Source: UBA6055 sp965203755 (GTDB lineage: Bacteria > Chloroflexota > Anaerolineae > Aggregatilineales > Phototrophicaceae). From it: a DNA stretch of 64,000 bases. The stretch spans positions 2,232,001 through 2,296,000 of the forward strand of contig OZ241910.1 of assembly GCA_965203755.1 (NCBI GenBank), in the 5' to 3' direction. Within the stretch, counting starts at the first letter, position 1; every line of letters starts with the position of its first letter. The notes below the pieces were generated by a model. It was not told the origin of the DNA. It was given only the letters and a program-made list of their open reading frames with translations, and did not search any database. The translations under genes were made by a program, and so were the position numbers. This document shows positions 50,009-57,577 of this stretch, piece after piece.

Positions 50009-51352
50009 ATGATACAGGCTTTGCGAAACGCATGGCGGTTGCCGGATGTACGCAACAAACTGCTTTTTACCGGGTTTATCCTGGTTGTCTACCAGTTCGC
50101 AGCCCATGTGCCGGTTGTAGGCGTGGATCGTGCGGCCTTGCAGCAGGTATTTGAAGGAAACAGCAGCGCCGGCAATTTGATTCAGGTATTGAACCTGCTT
50201 TCCGGCGGCGCGGTTGCCAACTTCAGTGTGATTGCGAACGGCGTCTATCCCTATATCACCGCCTCCATCATCTTCCAACTGCTGGTACCGATTGTGCCGG
50301 CGCTGGAACGGATCCAACGCGAGCCTGGCGGACAGGAGAAAATCCAGCGCTATACCTATTATGTTTCCATTCCGATGGCGGTTTTGCAGGCGCTTGGCCA
50401 GATTAGCATTTTCAATTTGGCTGGCGGGAGCAGCGGACAGGCTTTCGAGATTATTCCGGGTTTTGGCAGCGATATCCTGCTGACGGTATCGGTATTGACC
50501 ACAATGACCGCCGGCACCATGTTTGCCATCTGGCTGGGTGAACTGATTACCGAGCAGGGGATTGGCAACGGCATTTCGATTATCATTTTCGCCGGGATTG
50601 TGGCGCAGGCGCCGCAGAACCTTATTCAACTGCTGACACAGCAGCCTGACCGAAGCCTGTATAATCTGGCGCTTTTTATCGTGATTACGGTATTGAGCGT
50701 GCTGGCTGTGGTTGTTATTCAAGAAGGCGTCCGGCGCATCCCGGTGCAGTATGGGCGGCGCGTGCGCGGGAATCGGCAGTTTGCCCAGCAGGACAGCTTT
50801 ATTCCGCTTAGGGTCAACCCGGTCGGGATGATCCCGCTGATTTTCGCCCAGTCCATCATTACCTTTCCGGCCATCATCGCCAGTTTGTTCCCGGCGGGAC
50901 CGGTGGGCAGCACGATACAGTCTACCTTCGGCAATCAGCAGGGTTTGCTCTATTGGGGTACATTTTTCCTGATGACGGTTGGCTTTACCTTCTTTTATGC
51001 CGAGGTGATGGTCGGCAACCAGAATCTCGCGGAAACGTTACAGCGCAACGGCGGTTTTATTCCGGGCATTCGGCCGGGCAAACGCACTGAAGATTACATC
51101 AAGACCACAACCCGCCGCATTACCTTTGTCGGCGCGTTTTTCCTCGGCGTCATTGCGATTATCCCCGGCATGGTGGACTTTGTGAATCGCATCATCTTCC
51201 CGCTGGAAGCCACCACTTCGGGGGCTGTCATCAATGCCGGGCTGGTGATTTCAGGTTCCGGGCTTATCATTGTGGTCGGTGTGGTCATCGACACGATGCG
51301 CCAACTGGAAGCTCAACTGGTGATGCGTAATTATGAAGGTTTCATGCGTTAG
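50009..51352 (+). CDS. secY: Sec translocon channel subunit SecY
   Basis: 447 residues with ten membrane helices. SecY forms the protein-conducting channel with SecE and SecG. Signatures: LLFTGFILVVYQFAAHVPV in helix 1, GGAVANFSVIANGVYPYITASI (split), cytoplasmic loop RRIPVQYGRR, and TTRRITFVGAFFLG near the end. Spacing of 102 nt from rplO is larger than the rest of the block; TTGCAT/TACAAC in it have a 19-nt spacer and I do not call a promoter. TGAGGAATGAG precedes the ATG. Confidence 0.95.
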   Translation: MIQALRNAWRLPDVRNKLLFTGFILVVYQFAAHVPVVGVDRAALQQVFEGNSSAGNLIQVLNLLSGGAVANFSVIANGVYPYITASIIFQLLVPIVPALERIQREPGGQEKIQRYTYYVSIPMAVLQALGQISIFNLAGGSSGQAFEIIPGFGSDILLTVSVLTTMTAGTMFAIWLGELITEQGIGNGISIIIFAGIVAQAPQNLIQLLTQQPDRSLYNLALFIVITVLSVLAVVVIQEGVRRIPVQYGRRVRGNRQFAQQDSFIPLRVNPVGMIPLIFAQSIITFPAIIASLFPAGPVGSTIQSTFGNQQGLLYWGTFFLMTVGFTFFYAEVMVGNQNLAETLQRNGGFIPGIRPGKRTEDYIKTTTRRITFVGAFFLGVIAIIPGMVDFVNRIIFPLEATTSGAVINAGLVISGSGLIIVVGVVIDTMRQLEAQLVMRNYEGFMR

Positions 51353-51425
51353 CGCTTCCAATTTGAAAGTATCGCCGCCGAGTATCTTTGATATGCTCGG
51401 CTTTGCGCTGTTTGGGGATGGCAAG

Positions 51426-52139
51426 ATGAGCCTTTACATTATTTTGATGGGGATTCAGGGCGCTGGCAAGGGTTTGCAAGCCAGATTCATTGAAGAAAGC
51501 TATGGTATTCCGCAGGTTTCGACCGGCGACCTTTTCCGCGCCATGAAAGCGCGTACCGATGAACTTGCCCGCAAGGTTCAGGATATCATGGCTGCCGGGC
51601 AGCTGGTGGATGACGACACGACCAATGCGATGGTAGCCGACCGTCTGGCGCAGACGGACGCAAAAAATGGTGTGATACTGGACGGGTATCCGCGCAGTCA
51701 GGCGCAGGCGGAATTTTTGGAAAGTCATCTTGCGGAAAAGAATGCCGGGGTCGATGCCGTGCTGCTGCTTGAACTCGATTTGTATGTCGCCTTCAAGCGC
51801 GCCTTCGGCCGTGTTACCGATGCCGATGGAAGCAGCTACAACTATTATTACAATAAAGCTGATGTGGATTTTCAGTGGGTGCCGGATGCGGACGCTGTTT
51901 TCCCGCCGCGCCTGGAAGCCTGCGTCGCCGGCGCGGACAGGCTGCTCAAGCGGCGTCCCGATGATGCCAGCGCGGACGCGATAGTCAAACGGATTGACAC
52001 CTTTTTGGAAACGACTCAGCCATTGATAAACTATTTTGAAGCCAAAGGCCGTGTCAGGAGAATCAACGCCAATCAGTCAATCAAAGCCGTGAGGGCGGAT
52101 ATCAAGAACGTGTTGGATGCCCTGTCATCAACCTTGTAA
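51426..52139 (+). CDS. adk: adenylate kinase (divergent)
   Basis: 237 residues. Predicted to interconvert ATP+AMP and 2 ADP. The P-loop is GIQGAGKGLQAR (9-20), where most Adk have GxPGAGKGTQ: Thr is Leu here and Pro is Gln. The NMP-site STGDLFRAMKAR and DGYPRSQAQAEFLE are normal. The LID region (GRVTDADGSSYNYYYNKADV) differs: no Cys4 zinc site and an altered sequence after GR. Position after secY and before map is the usual place of adk. ATG 51426 follows GGGGATGG; the frame is open upstream into secY without Adk-like residues. Confidence 0.88.
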   Translation: MSLYIILMGIQGAGKGLQARFIEESYGIPQVSTGDLFRAMKARTDELARKVQDIMAAGQLVDDDTTNAMVADRLAQTDAKNGVILDGYPRSQAQAEFLESHLAEKNAGVDAVLLLELDLYVAFKRAFGRVTDADGSSYNYYYNKADVDFQWVPDADAVFPPRLEACVAGADRLLKRRPDDASADAIVKRIDTFLETTQPLINYFEAKGRVRRINANQSIKAVRADIKNVLDALSSTL

Positions 52140-52158
52140 CATTCATGCGAGCGAGCGA

Positions 52159-52944
52159 ATGACACCTGTTCTGAAAACGGCTGATGAACTTGAGATGATG
52201 CGCCGGGCCGGGCGCATTGTGGCGGCGGCGCATGAAGAAATGCGTAAAGCCCTCAAGCCGGGCATCACGACCAAAGCCTTGGATATCATTGCCGAGACGG
52301 TTTTGCGCGATCATGGCGCCGAACCCTGCTTCCTTGGTTATGCGCCCGGGAATCATCCCCCGTTTCCGGCGACCATTACAGCTTCCATCAATCAGGAGCT
52401 TGTGCATGGCATTCCTTCGGCTGCGCGGGTATTGCAAGCCGGCGATGTGGTTAGTCTTGACCTTGCCTGTGTTTATGAGGGTTATGTCGGCGATGCAGCC
52501 TTTACTCATGCGGTCGGCGAGGTATCAAGATCGGCGCGGCGATTGCTGGAGGCGGCTAAAGAGGCGCTGCTGGAAGCTGTCAAAGCCTCGGTCATCGGCA
52601 ACAAAATCAGCGATGTCGCCAAAGCGACAGCCAGATCCGCCGGCAAAAAAGGCTACAGTGTGGCGCACGAATATACCGGGCATGGCGTCGGGCGGACGAT
52701 GCACGAGGCGCCGCAGGTTCCCAACTGGTGGCCCAGCAAAAACAGCAAATATCAGTGGATGGATTATGATTTGCAAGTGGGTATGACCTATGCGATTGAG
52801 CCGATGCTGATTGCCGGACGGGGCGACTTGATTGAATTGGATGATGGCTGGACAGTGGCGGCCAAAGATGGCTCCCTGACGGCGCATTTTGAGCATACGG
52901 TTGCCATAACAGAAAGCGAACCACTGATTCTGACCTTGCCGTAG
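52159..52944 (+). CDS. map: methionine aminopeptidase, type I
   Basis: 261 residues. Removes N-terminal Met from new proteins, using two metal ions. Metal ligands are visible in order: Asp in SLDLACVYEG, Asp in YVGDAAFTH, His in YTGHGVGRTMHEAPQVPN, Glu in YAIEPML and Glu in HFEHTVAITES; NQELVHGIPS holds the substrate His. ATG 52159 follows GAGCGAGCGA 19 nt after adk. A gap of 246 nt with an internal promoter follows, where infA would normally lie. Confidence 0.95.
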   Translation: MTPVLKTADELEMMRRAGRIVAAAHEEMRKALKPGITTKALDIIAETVLRDHGAEPCFLGYAPGNHPPFPATITASINQELVHGIPSAARVLQAGDVVSLDLACVYEGYVGDAAFTHAVGEVSRSARRLLEAAKEALLEAVKASVIGNKISDVAKATARSAGKKGYSVAHEYTGHGVGRTMHEAPQVPNWWPSKNSKYQWMDYDLQVGMTYAIEPMLIAGRGDLIELDDGWTVAAKDGSLTAHFEHTVAITESEPLILTLP

Positions 52945-52961
52945 TCAATCTAGGCACAGAT

Positions 52962-52986
52962 GCCCCATCCGACCAAAATGAGGGGC
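52962..52986 (+). terminator. weak hairpin after map
   Basis: GCCCC-A-TC (52962-52969) can pair with GAGGGGC (52980-52986) as 7 bp with a bulged A. No T-run follows, so termination is doubtful; it could be a 3'-end stabilising hairpin. Confidence 0.25.
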
Positions 52987-53039
52987 TGACCTGTCAATAA
53001 TCTGAAACGGGTCCGATTAAAAGATGAAGAAAAAGTCCT

Positions 53040-53067
53040 TTTACAAAGCCAGGTTTTATGATACAAT
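53040..53067 (+). promoter_or_regulatory. internal promoter ahead of rpmJ
   Basis: TTTACA (53040-53045), a 16-nt spacer and TACAAT (53062-53067), with TGA just before the -10 (extended -10). Transcription would begin near 53074, giving a ~117-nt leader before rpmJ. It could drive rpmJ-rpsM-rpsK-rpoA-rplQ and following genes apart from the spc block. Confidence 0.6.
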
Positions 53068-53085
53068 CCTCGTTCATTGTCAAAC

Positions 53086-53112
53086 GACCCCGCCAGAATT
53101 GGGGTTTTGTCT
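53086..53112 (+). terminator. leader hairpin with T-run before rpmJ (possible attenuator)
   Basis: ACCCC (53087-53091) pairs with GGGGT (53101-53105), plus a G-U pair outside, loop GCCAGAATT, then TTTTGTCT. It lies about 12 nt after the predicted transcription start, so it could act as an attenuator or a binding site in the leader rather than an end-of-operon terminator. Confidence 0.4.
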
Positions 53113-53190
53113 AACAATAAGCAAGGTGCGGGCTGCGTGTTTTTGGCAGCGGCATTTCTGATTTATTGGCGACGCGGATAAGGAAAACGC

Positions 53191-53304
53191 ATGAAAGTAT
53201 CAGCTAGCGTCAAGCGCCGTTGCCCCAAGTGCCGTGTAATCAAGCGCAACAGACGGGTAATGATTATTTGTTCAAATCCCAAGCACAAACAGCGACAGGG
53301 CTAA
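53191..53304 (+). CDS. rpmJ: 50S ribosomal protein L36 (zinc type)
   Basis: 37 residues, the standard length. MKVSASVKRRCPKCRVIKRN opens it; the zinc ligands are Cys11 and Cys14 plus Cys27 and His32 in CSNPKHKQRQG. The ATG follows GATAAGGA. The gene is too short for most automatic calls but matches L36 along its whole length. In the classic order infA precedes it; no infA-like frame was found in the 246-nt gap. Confidence 0.95.
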   Translation: MKVSASVKRRCPKCRVIKRNRRVMIICSNPKHKQRQG

Positions 53305-53336
53305 ACCTGTCCCCAAGCGTATAAGGAGTATGCTGG

Positions 53337-53723
53337 ATGGCTCGTATTGAAGGTGTAGATCTGCCCCGTGACAAACGCGTTGTGATTGGTTTGACTTATA
53401 TTTTCGGGATTGGCAAACCTACCAGCCAACGTCTGTTGAATGCGGCTGGCATTCATCACGATACCCGTGTGCGCGACCTAAGCGAGAATGAAGTTCAGCG
53501 TCTGCGAGAATTGATTGGCGGCGTGACGATTGAGGGTGATTTGCGCCGTCAAACGCAGCTTAACATTAAACGTCTGATGGAAATCAATTCTTATCGCGGG
53601 TTACGGCATCGGCGGCGCTTGCCTGTTCGCGGTCAGCGGACGAAAACCAATGGACGCACCCGCCGCGGTAAGAAACAGACGGTCGCCGGGCGCGGGCGTC
53701 GGCGCGGCGCAACCAAGAAATAA
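53337..53723 (+). CDS. rpsM: 30S ribosomal protein S13
   Basis: 128 residues. S13 bridges the 30S head to the 50S and P-site tRNA. Signatures: MARIEGVDLPRDKRVVIGLTYIFGIG (split), LNIKRLMEINSYRGLRHRR and RGQRTKTNGRTRRG. Helix-hairpin-helix region and basic tail are normal. ATAAGGAG precedes the ATG. Confidence 0.96.
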   Translation: MARIEGVDLPRDKRVVIGLTYIFGIGKPTSQRLLNAAGIHHDTRVRDLSENEVQRLRELIGGVTIEGDLRRQTQLNIKRLMEINSYRGLRHRRRLPVRGQRTKTNGRTRRGKKQTVAGRGRRRGATKK

Positions 53724-53870
53724 GGGCTGGTTTCATATCAGTCAATGTCACTGTGCCTGGCAGCTGGCGTTATTCGCGAATCGTACGTAAATCGTAAAAG
53801 CCGATACCCTGAAAATCTGTCCAGGACATAGAGAAGCGCAAGCAGTTGTTCATCCATCTGGAGTAGTTGC

Positions 53871-54269
53871 ATGGCAAGAGCAAGAAGAGGCAGTCGCAGC
53901 GCTGCCAGACGAGTTTTTAAGAATATACCTTATGGTCAGGCGCATATTTATGCCACTTTCAACAACACCATTGTTTCCATGACCGACCAGTCGGGGAACG
54001 TGATTGCCTGGGCGAGCGCTGGCACTTCTGGCTTTAAGGGCAGCCGCAAGAATACGCCTTATGCCGCCCGTATGGCAGCCGAAACGGCGGCGGCGGCTTC
54101 ACAGCAGCATGGCATGAAAGAAGTGGATATCTTTGTCAAGGGCCCCGGCCCCGGCCGTGAAGCAGCCATTCGTTCGATTCAGCAAAGCGGGCTCAAGGTG
54201 CGTTCCATCACCGATGTTACGCCCGTGCCCCACAATGGTGTCCGCCCGCCGAAGCGCCGCCGCGTTTAG
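53871..54269 (+). CDS. rpsK: 30S ribosomal protein S11
   Basis: 132 residues. S11 lies on the platform near the Shine-Dalgarno helix. Signatures: GQAHIYATFNNTIVSMTDQSG (split), WASAGTSGFKGSRKNTPYAA, KGPGPGREAAIRSIQQSGLK and PHNGVRPPKRRRV. It follows rpsM after a 147-nt gap in which I see no gene or clear signal. rpsD, the usual next gene, is absent; rpoA follows directly. Confidence 0.96.
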   Translation: MARARRGSRSAARRVFKNIPYGQAHIYATFNNTIVSMTDQSGNVIAWASAGTSGFKGSRKNTPYAARMAAETAAAASQQHGMKEVDIFVKGPGPGREAAIRSIQQSGLKVRSITDVTPVPHNGVRPPKRRRV

Positions 54270-54291
54270 TGGAAAAGGAAAACCTCGTCTT

Positions 54292-55311
54292 ATGGTATAT
54301 TCATCAAATCCGACATCGGTCAGTTCTGGTTCGCTGGATGCCAACTTGGTAACGGCAAATATGGTGCTGCCGCATCAGGTCGAGAACCAGAATAAAACCA
54401 AGGATTATGGTCGTTTTGTCATTAGTCCGCTGGAAAGCGGCTATGGCTTGACCCTTGGCAATGCCTTGCGCCGCGTCTTGCTGTCGTCCTTGCCCGGCGC
54501 GGCCGTGACCAGTATTCGCGTATCCGATGTGCATCACGAATTTTCAGAAATCCCCAGTGTTCGCGAAGATATGACCCAGCTTATTCTGCAAATCAAGCAG
54601 CTGCGTTTGGTTTTGCATGATGTCGAAAGTGAACGTCTGCGTCTTGAACACCGCGGGGCAGAGGGTACGGTGACTGCGGCTGATATTTGGGCGCCGGCCG
54701 CGGTACAGATCGAGAATCCAAGCCTGTATCTATTTACTGTCGATGACCGCGACGCCCATATTGAGATGGAATTTGAAGTGCGTTCCGGCCGCGGTTTCAG
54801 CCCGGCGGAAGAACGCGGTCTCCTGCCCATTGGCGAATTGCCGGTCGATGCTATCTTCAGTCCCATTAAGCGGGTGAACTTTGATGTGGGTCAGGCGCGG
54901 GTCGGGCAGCGAACCAACTATGACAGGCTTGTGCTTGAAATTTGGACCGATGGCACTATTCGCCCGGAAGAGGCGCTGGCGCAGTCGTCGCAAATTTTGA
55001 TGCACCATCTCAAAGTGGTCGCCGGCGTCGACGAAGAATGGTTTCAATCTATCGAAATACTGCCGCAGCCTGAAGAAGAGCCTCTCTATCCACCGCTATA
55101 TGATAAACCCATTGAAGAGTTGGATTTGAGCGTCCGCGTCTTTAACTCCTTAAAACGCACCGGCATCACCTCGGTTGGGGATGTTTTGGATATGTTGAAT
55201 CGAGGCCCGGATGCGATGCTGGCTATCCGCAACTTTGGCGAAAAGTCACTGGACGAACTGATACAAAAGCTGCAAGAAAAGAATTACTGGCCGCTCGACA
55301 AGGCTGAATAA
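54292..55311 (+). CDS. rpoA: DNA-directed RNA polymerase subunit alpha
   Basis: 339 residues. The N-terminal domain starts RNA polymerase assembly: FVISPLESGYGLTLGNALRR, LLSSLPGAAVTSIRV and NFDVGQARVGQRTNYDRLVLEIWTDG (split). The C-terminal domain binds promoter UP elements: ELDLSVRVFNSLKRTGITSV and IRNFGEKSLDELIQKL. ATG 54292 gives MVYSSNPTSVSSGSLDANLV; GGAAAAGGA is 12 nt upstream, a rather long gap. It follows rpsK by 22 nt. Confidence 0.95.
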   Translation: MVYSSNPTSVSSGSLDANLVTANMVLPHQVENQNKTKDYGRFVISPLESGYGLTLGNALRRVLLSSLPGAAVTSIRVSDVHHEFSEIPSVREDMTQLILQIKQLRLVLHDVESERLRLEHRGAEGTVTAADIWAPAAVQIENPSLYLFTVDDRDAHIEMEFEVRSGRGFSPAEERGLLPIGELPVDAIFSPIKRVNFDVGQARVGQRTNYDRLVLEIWTDGTIRPEEALAQSSQILMHHLKVVAGVDEEWFQSIEILPQPEEEPLYPPLYDKPIEELDLSVRVFNSLKRTGITSVGDVLDMLNRGPDAMLAIRNFGEKSLDELIQKLQEKNYWPLDKAE

Positions 55312-55331
55312 CAGGTAAGTGAGGCGCGACT

Positions 55332-55742
55332 ATGCGACATCGTCATCATGGAAAGAAGCTGAATCGCAGCAGCAGCCATCGCAAGGCCTTGCGTATGAAT
55401 CTTGCGACCCAGCTGCTAACGCACGGGCGTATCAAAACCACCTTTCACAAAGCGAAATTCGTTCAAGGTCATGCTGAACGGCTGATTACGATTGCCAAGC
55501 GCGGCTTGGCCAAAGCGGAAGCGAAAGGCGATGATCTGATTGCCGTTCATGCCCGCCGCCAAGTCGCGCGCCGATTGAACAACAACCGCGTCCTGGTTGG
55601 CAAGGTTTTCAACGAGCTGGCGCCGCTTTACGCCGAACGTCCCGGCGGCTATACCCGCATCCTGAAGCTGGGGCCGCGCAAGGGCGATAATGCAGAAATG
55701 GCGCTGATTGAACTCGTGGATTATACGGCCGAAGATGATTAG
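55332..55742 (+). CDS. rplQ: 50S ribosomal protein L17
   Basis: 136 residues. L17 lies near the tunnel exit. MRHRHHGKKLNRSSSHRKAL and RMNLATQLLTHGRIKTTFHKAK (split) are diagnostic, and KVFNELAPLYAERPGGYTRI follows. It closes the alpha block and is 20 nt from rpoA. Confidence 0.96.
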   Translation: MRHRHHGKKLNRSSSHRKALRMNLATQLLTHGRIKTTFHKAKFVQGHAERLITIAKRGLAKAEAKGDDLIAVHARRQVARRLNNNRVLVGKVFNELAPLYAERPGGYTRILKLGPRKGDNAEMALIELVDYTAEDD

Positions 55743-55755
55743 GCAGCTATAGCGA

Positions 55756-56577
55756 ATGACGAGTTATGGCGCTACCCTGGCTTACGATGGCTCTGCCTAT
55801 TATGGCTTTCAGCGGCAGCCGCCGCCTATCCCAACGATACAAAGGGCTGTCGAAGAAGCCATCAGCAGCGTCGCACGGCAGCCGGCATCTATTATCGGCG
55901 CCGGCCGCACCGACAGCGGGGTTCATGCTGTTGGACAGGCTATCGCTTTTGATGTTGATTGGAAGCATTCTGATGACCGACTGCTGCAAGCGGTCAATGC
56001 ACAGCTGCCGCTGGATATCGCCTTGCAGGATTTATGGCGGCAGGAAGGATTTCATCCGCGTTATGATGCTTTGTGGCGGCAGTATGTTTATCGCATCACA
56101 GCCAAGCCAGCCCGTCATCCGCTCTTGAATCGCCAAGTTTGGCAGCTGGTTGGTCAATCACTGCATCTTGAGCGGATGCAGCAGGCGGCCGAGCGGTTCC
56201 TTGGCGAGCATGATTTTGCTGCCTTTGGCACCGCGCCGCAGGCGGGCAGCGCCAATACGGTCAGGCGAGTCTATGTCTCGCAGTGGACCTTGGCGCCCGG
56301 CGATTATGGGCAGGTCTATACCTATCGCGTCGCGGCGACGGCCTTCCTGTATCACATGGTCAGGCGAATGGTGGGTGTTATGGTGCAGGTCGGGCGCGGT
56401 AAAATATCGCTGGATGATTTTATGGCTGTTTTTTCAAGCCGCGACATTCAGCAGGCGAAGCTGCTGGCGCCGCCTCATGGGCTCGTGCTGGAAGCGGTGA
56501 GCTATCCGCCGCGCCAAACGGCGACAGGCGACCCTGTGCATAGAATAAAGAACAGTCTGCTTTGCGAACGGGCATGA
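55756..56577 (+). CDS. truA: tRNA pseudouridine(38-40) synthase
   Basis: 273 residues. TruA isomerises U38-U40 in the tRNA anticodon arm. The catalytic Asp53 is in GAGRTDSGVHAVGQ; YDGSAYYGFQRQP near the start, RQYVYRI and FLYHMVRRMVGVMVQVGRG (the C-terminal domain motif) are typical. The common order rplQ-truA-rplM-rpsI is kept. The site before the ATG (GCAGCTATAGCGA) is a weak ribosome-binding site. Confidence 0.95.
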   Translation: MTSYGATLAYDGSAYYGFQRQPPPIPTIQRAVEEAISSVARQPASIIGAGRTDSGVHAVGQAIAFDVDWKHSDDRLLQAVNAQLPLDIALQDLWRQEGFHPRYDALWRQYVYRITAKPARHPLLNRQVWQLVGQSLHLERMQQAAERFLGEHDFAAFGTAPQAGSANTVRRVYVSQWTLAPGDYGQVYTYRVAATAFLYHMVRRMVGVMVQVGRGKISLDDFMAVFSSRDIQQAKLLAPPHGLVLEAVSYPPRQTATGDPVHRIKNSLLCERA

Positions 56578-56590
56578 AAGAGGGAACAAG

Positions 56591-57034
56591 ATGCGACAAC
56601 AGATTCAGAAAACCTATGCGACGACGCCGGCGGTCATTGAGCGCCGCTGGTGGGTCGTGGATGCACAGGGCATGACCTTGGGGCGGCTGGCTTCCAAAGT
56701 GGCGCCGATTCTGCGCGGCAAGCACAAGCCTTACTTCACGCCCCATCTCGATACCGGTGATTACGTGATTATCATCAACGCTGACAAAATTCACGTCACT
56801 GGCAAGCGTCTCGATCAGAAGAAATACTATCGCCATTCCGGCTATCCTGGTGGCTTGAAGTCCATGACCCTGCGTGAATTGATGGACAAATTTCCCACCC
56901 GTGCGCTCAAGTTCGCCATCAAGGGGATGCTGCCCAAGGGGCCGCTGGGTCGTAAAATGTTCACCAAGCTGAAGGTTTATGCCGGCGCCGAACATCCCCA
57001 CCAAGCGCAGCAGCCGCAGATCCTAGAACTGTAA
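56591..57034 (+). CDS. rplM: 50S ribosomal protein L13
   Basis: 147 residues. L13 is an early assembly protein. WWVVDAQGMTLGRLASKVAP, GDYVIIINADKIHVTGKR, KYYRHSGYPGGLKSMT and GMLPKGPLGRKMFTKLKVYAG (split) are all present. GAGGGAACAAG precedes the ATG. Repeat copy C begins at its stop codon. Confidence 0.96.
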   Translation: MRQQIQKTYATTPAVIERRWWVVDAQGMTLGRLASKVAPILRGKHKPYFTPHLDTGDYVIIINADKIHVTGKRLDQKKYYRHSGYPGGLKSMTLRELMDKFPTRALKFAIKGMLPKGPLGRKMFTKLKVYAGAEHPHQAQQPQILEL

Positions 57035-57103
57035 GCCTGCCCGGCGGGTGCGAATAGAAATCCCGCGTTCACGCAACATAACAAACTTTGTCTGCCGGCG
57101 CAG
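57032..57103 (-). repeat. dispersed ~72-nt repeat, copy C (inverted)
   Basis: It matches the reverse complement of copy B (44739-44810) at 52 of 72 positions without gaps; shared blocks include GCCCGGCGGG, ATCCCGCG and ATAACAAAC. It starts at the rplM stop codon and fills most of the 99-nt spacer before rpsI. A short hairpin GCCGG-CGCAGA-CCGGC (57094-57109) lies at its end. Confidence 0.7.
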
Positions 57104-57133
57104 ACCGGCGTTGACTGGAGTAGGAGTGATTGA

Positions 57134-57529
57134 ATGTCAGCACAGTATTATGAAGGGATCGGTCGCCGTAAATCGGCTTCGGCGCGTGTGCGCCTTTTCC
57201 CAGGTGGCACCGGCAGGATGATCGTCAACGGGAAAGATGGCAGTGACTATCTGCCGCGCTTTGGTGACATGCAAATCTGCATGGCTCCCCTGACCCATAT
57301 CGGGCAGGAAAGGGGCTATGACATATCGGTGCATGTGAAGGGCGGCGGCATTACCGGGCAGCGCGATGCGATTTTGCTGGGCATTGCGCGGGCGCTGGAA
57401 AAAATTGACCCGGATTTGCGCGGCACGTTAAAACGCGAGGGCTTCCTTTCGCGCGATGCCCGCGTCAAGGAACGGAAGAAACCCGGCCTCAAACGCGCCC
57501 GCAAAGCGCCTACCTACACCAAACGTTAG
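57134..57529 (+). CDS. rpsI: 30S ribosomal protein S9
   Basis: 131 residues. The C-terminal tail of S9 touches the P-site tRNA. YYEGIGRRKSASARVRLFPG and VKGGGITGQRDAILLGIARAL (split), DPDLRGTLKREGFLSRDARVKERKKPG (split) and the end RARKAPTYTKR (S9 usually ends KAxQFSKR or similar) are clear. TAGGAGTG precedes the ATG. Confidence 0.95.
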   Translation: MSAQYYEGIGRRKSASARVRLFPGGTGRMIVNGKDGSDYLPRFGDMQICMAPLTHIGQERGYDISVHVKGGGITGQRDAILLGIARALEKIDPDLRGTLKREGFLSRDARVKERKKPGLKRARKAPTYTKR

Positions 57530-57577
57530 CCTAGATACCTGGTCGGTTTGGCGGCTTATGGTTGAGGATGTTTGCCG

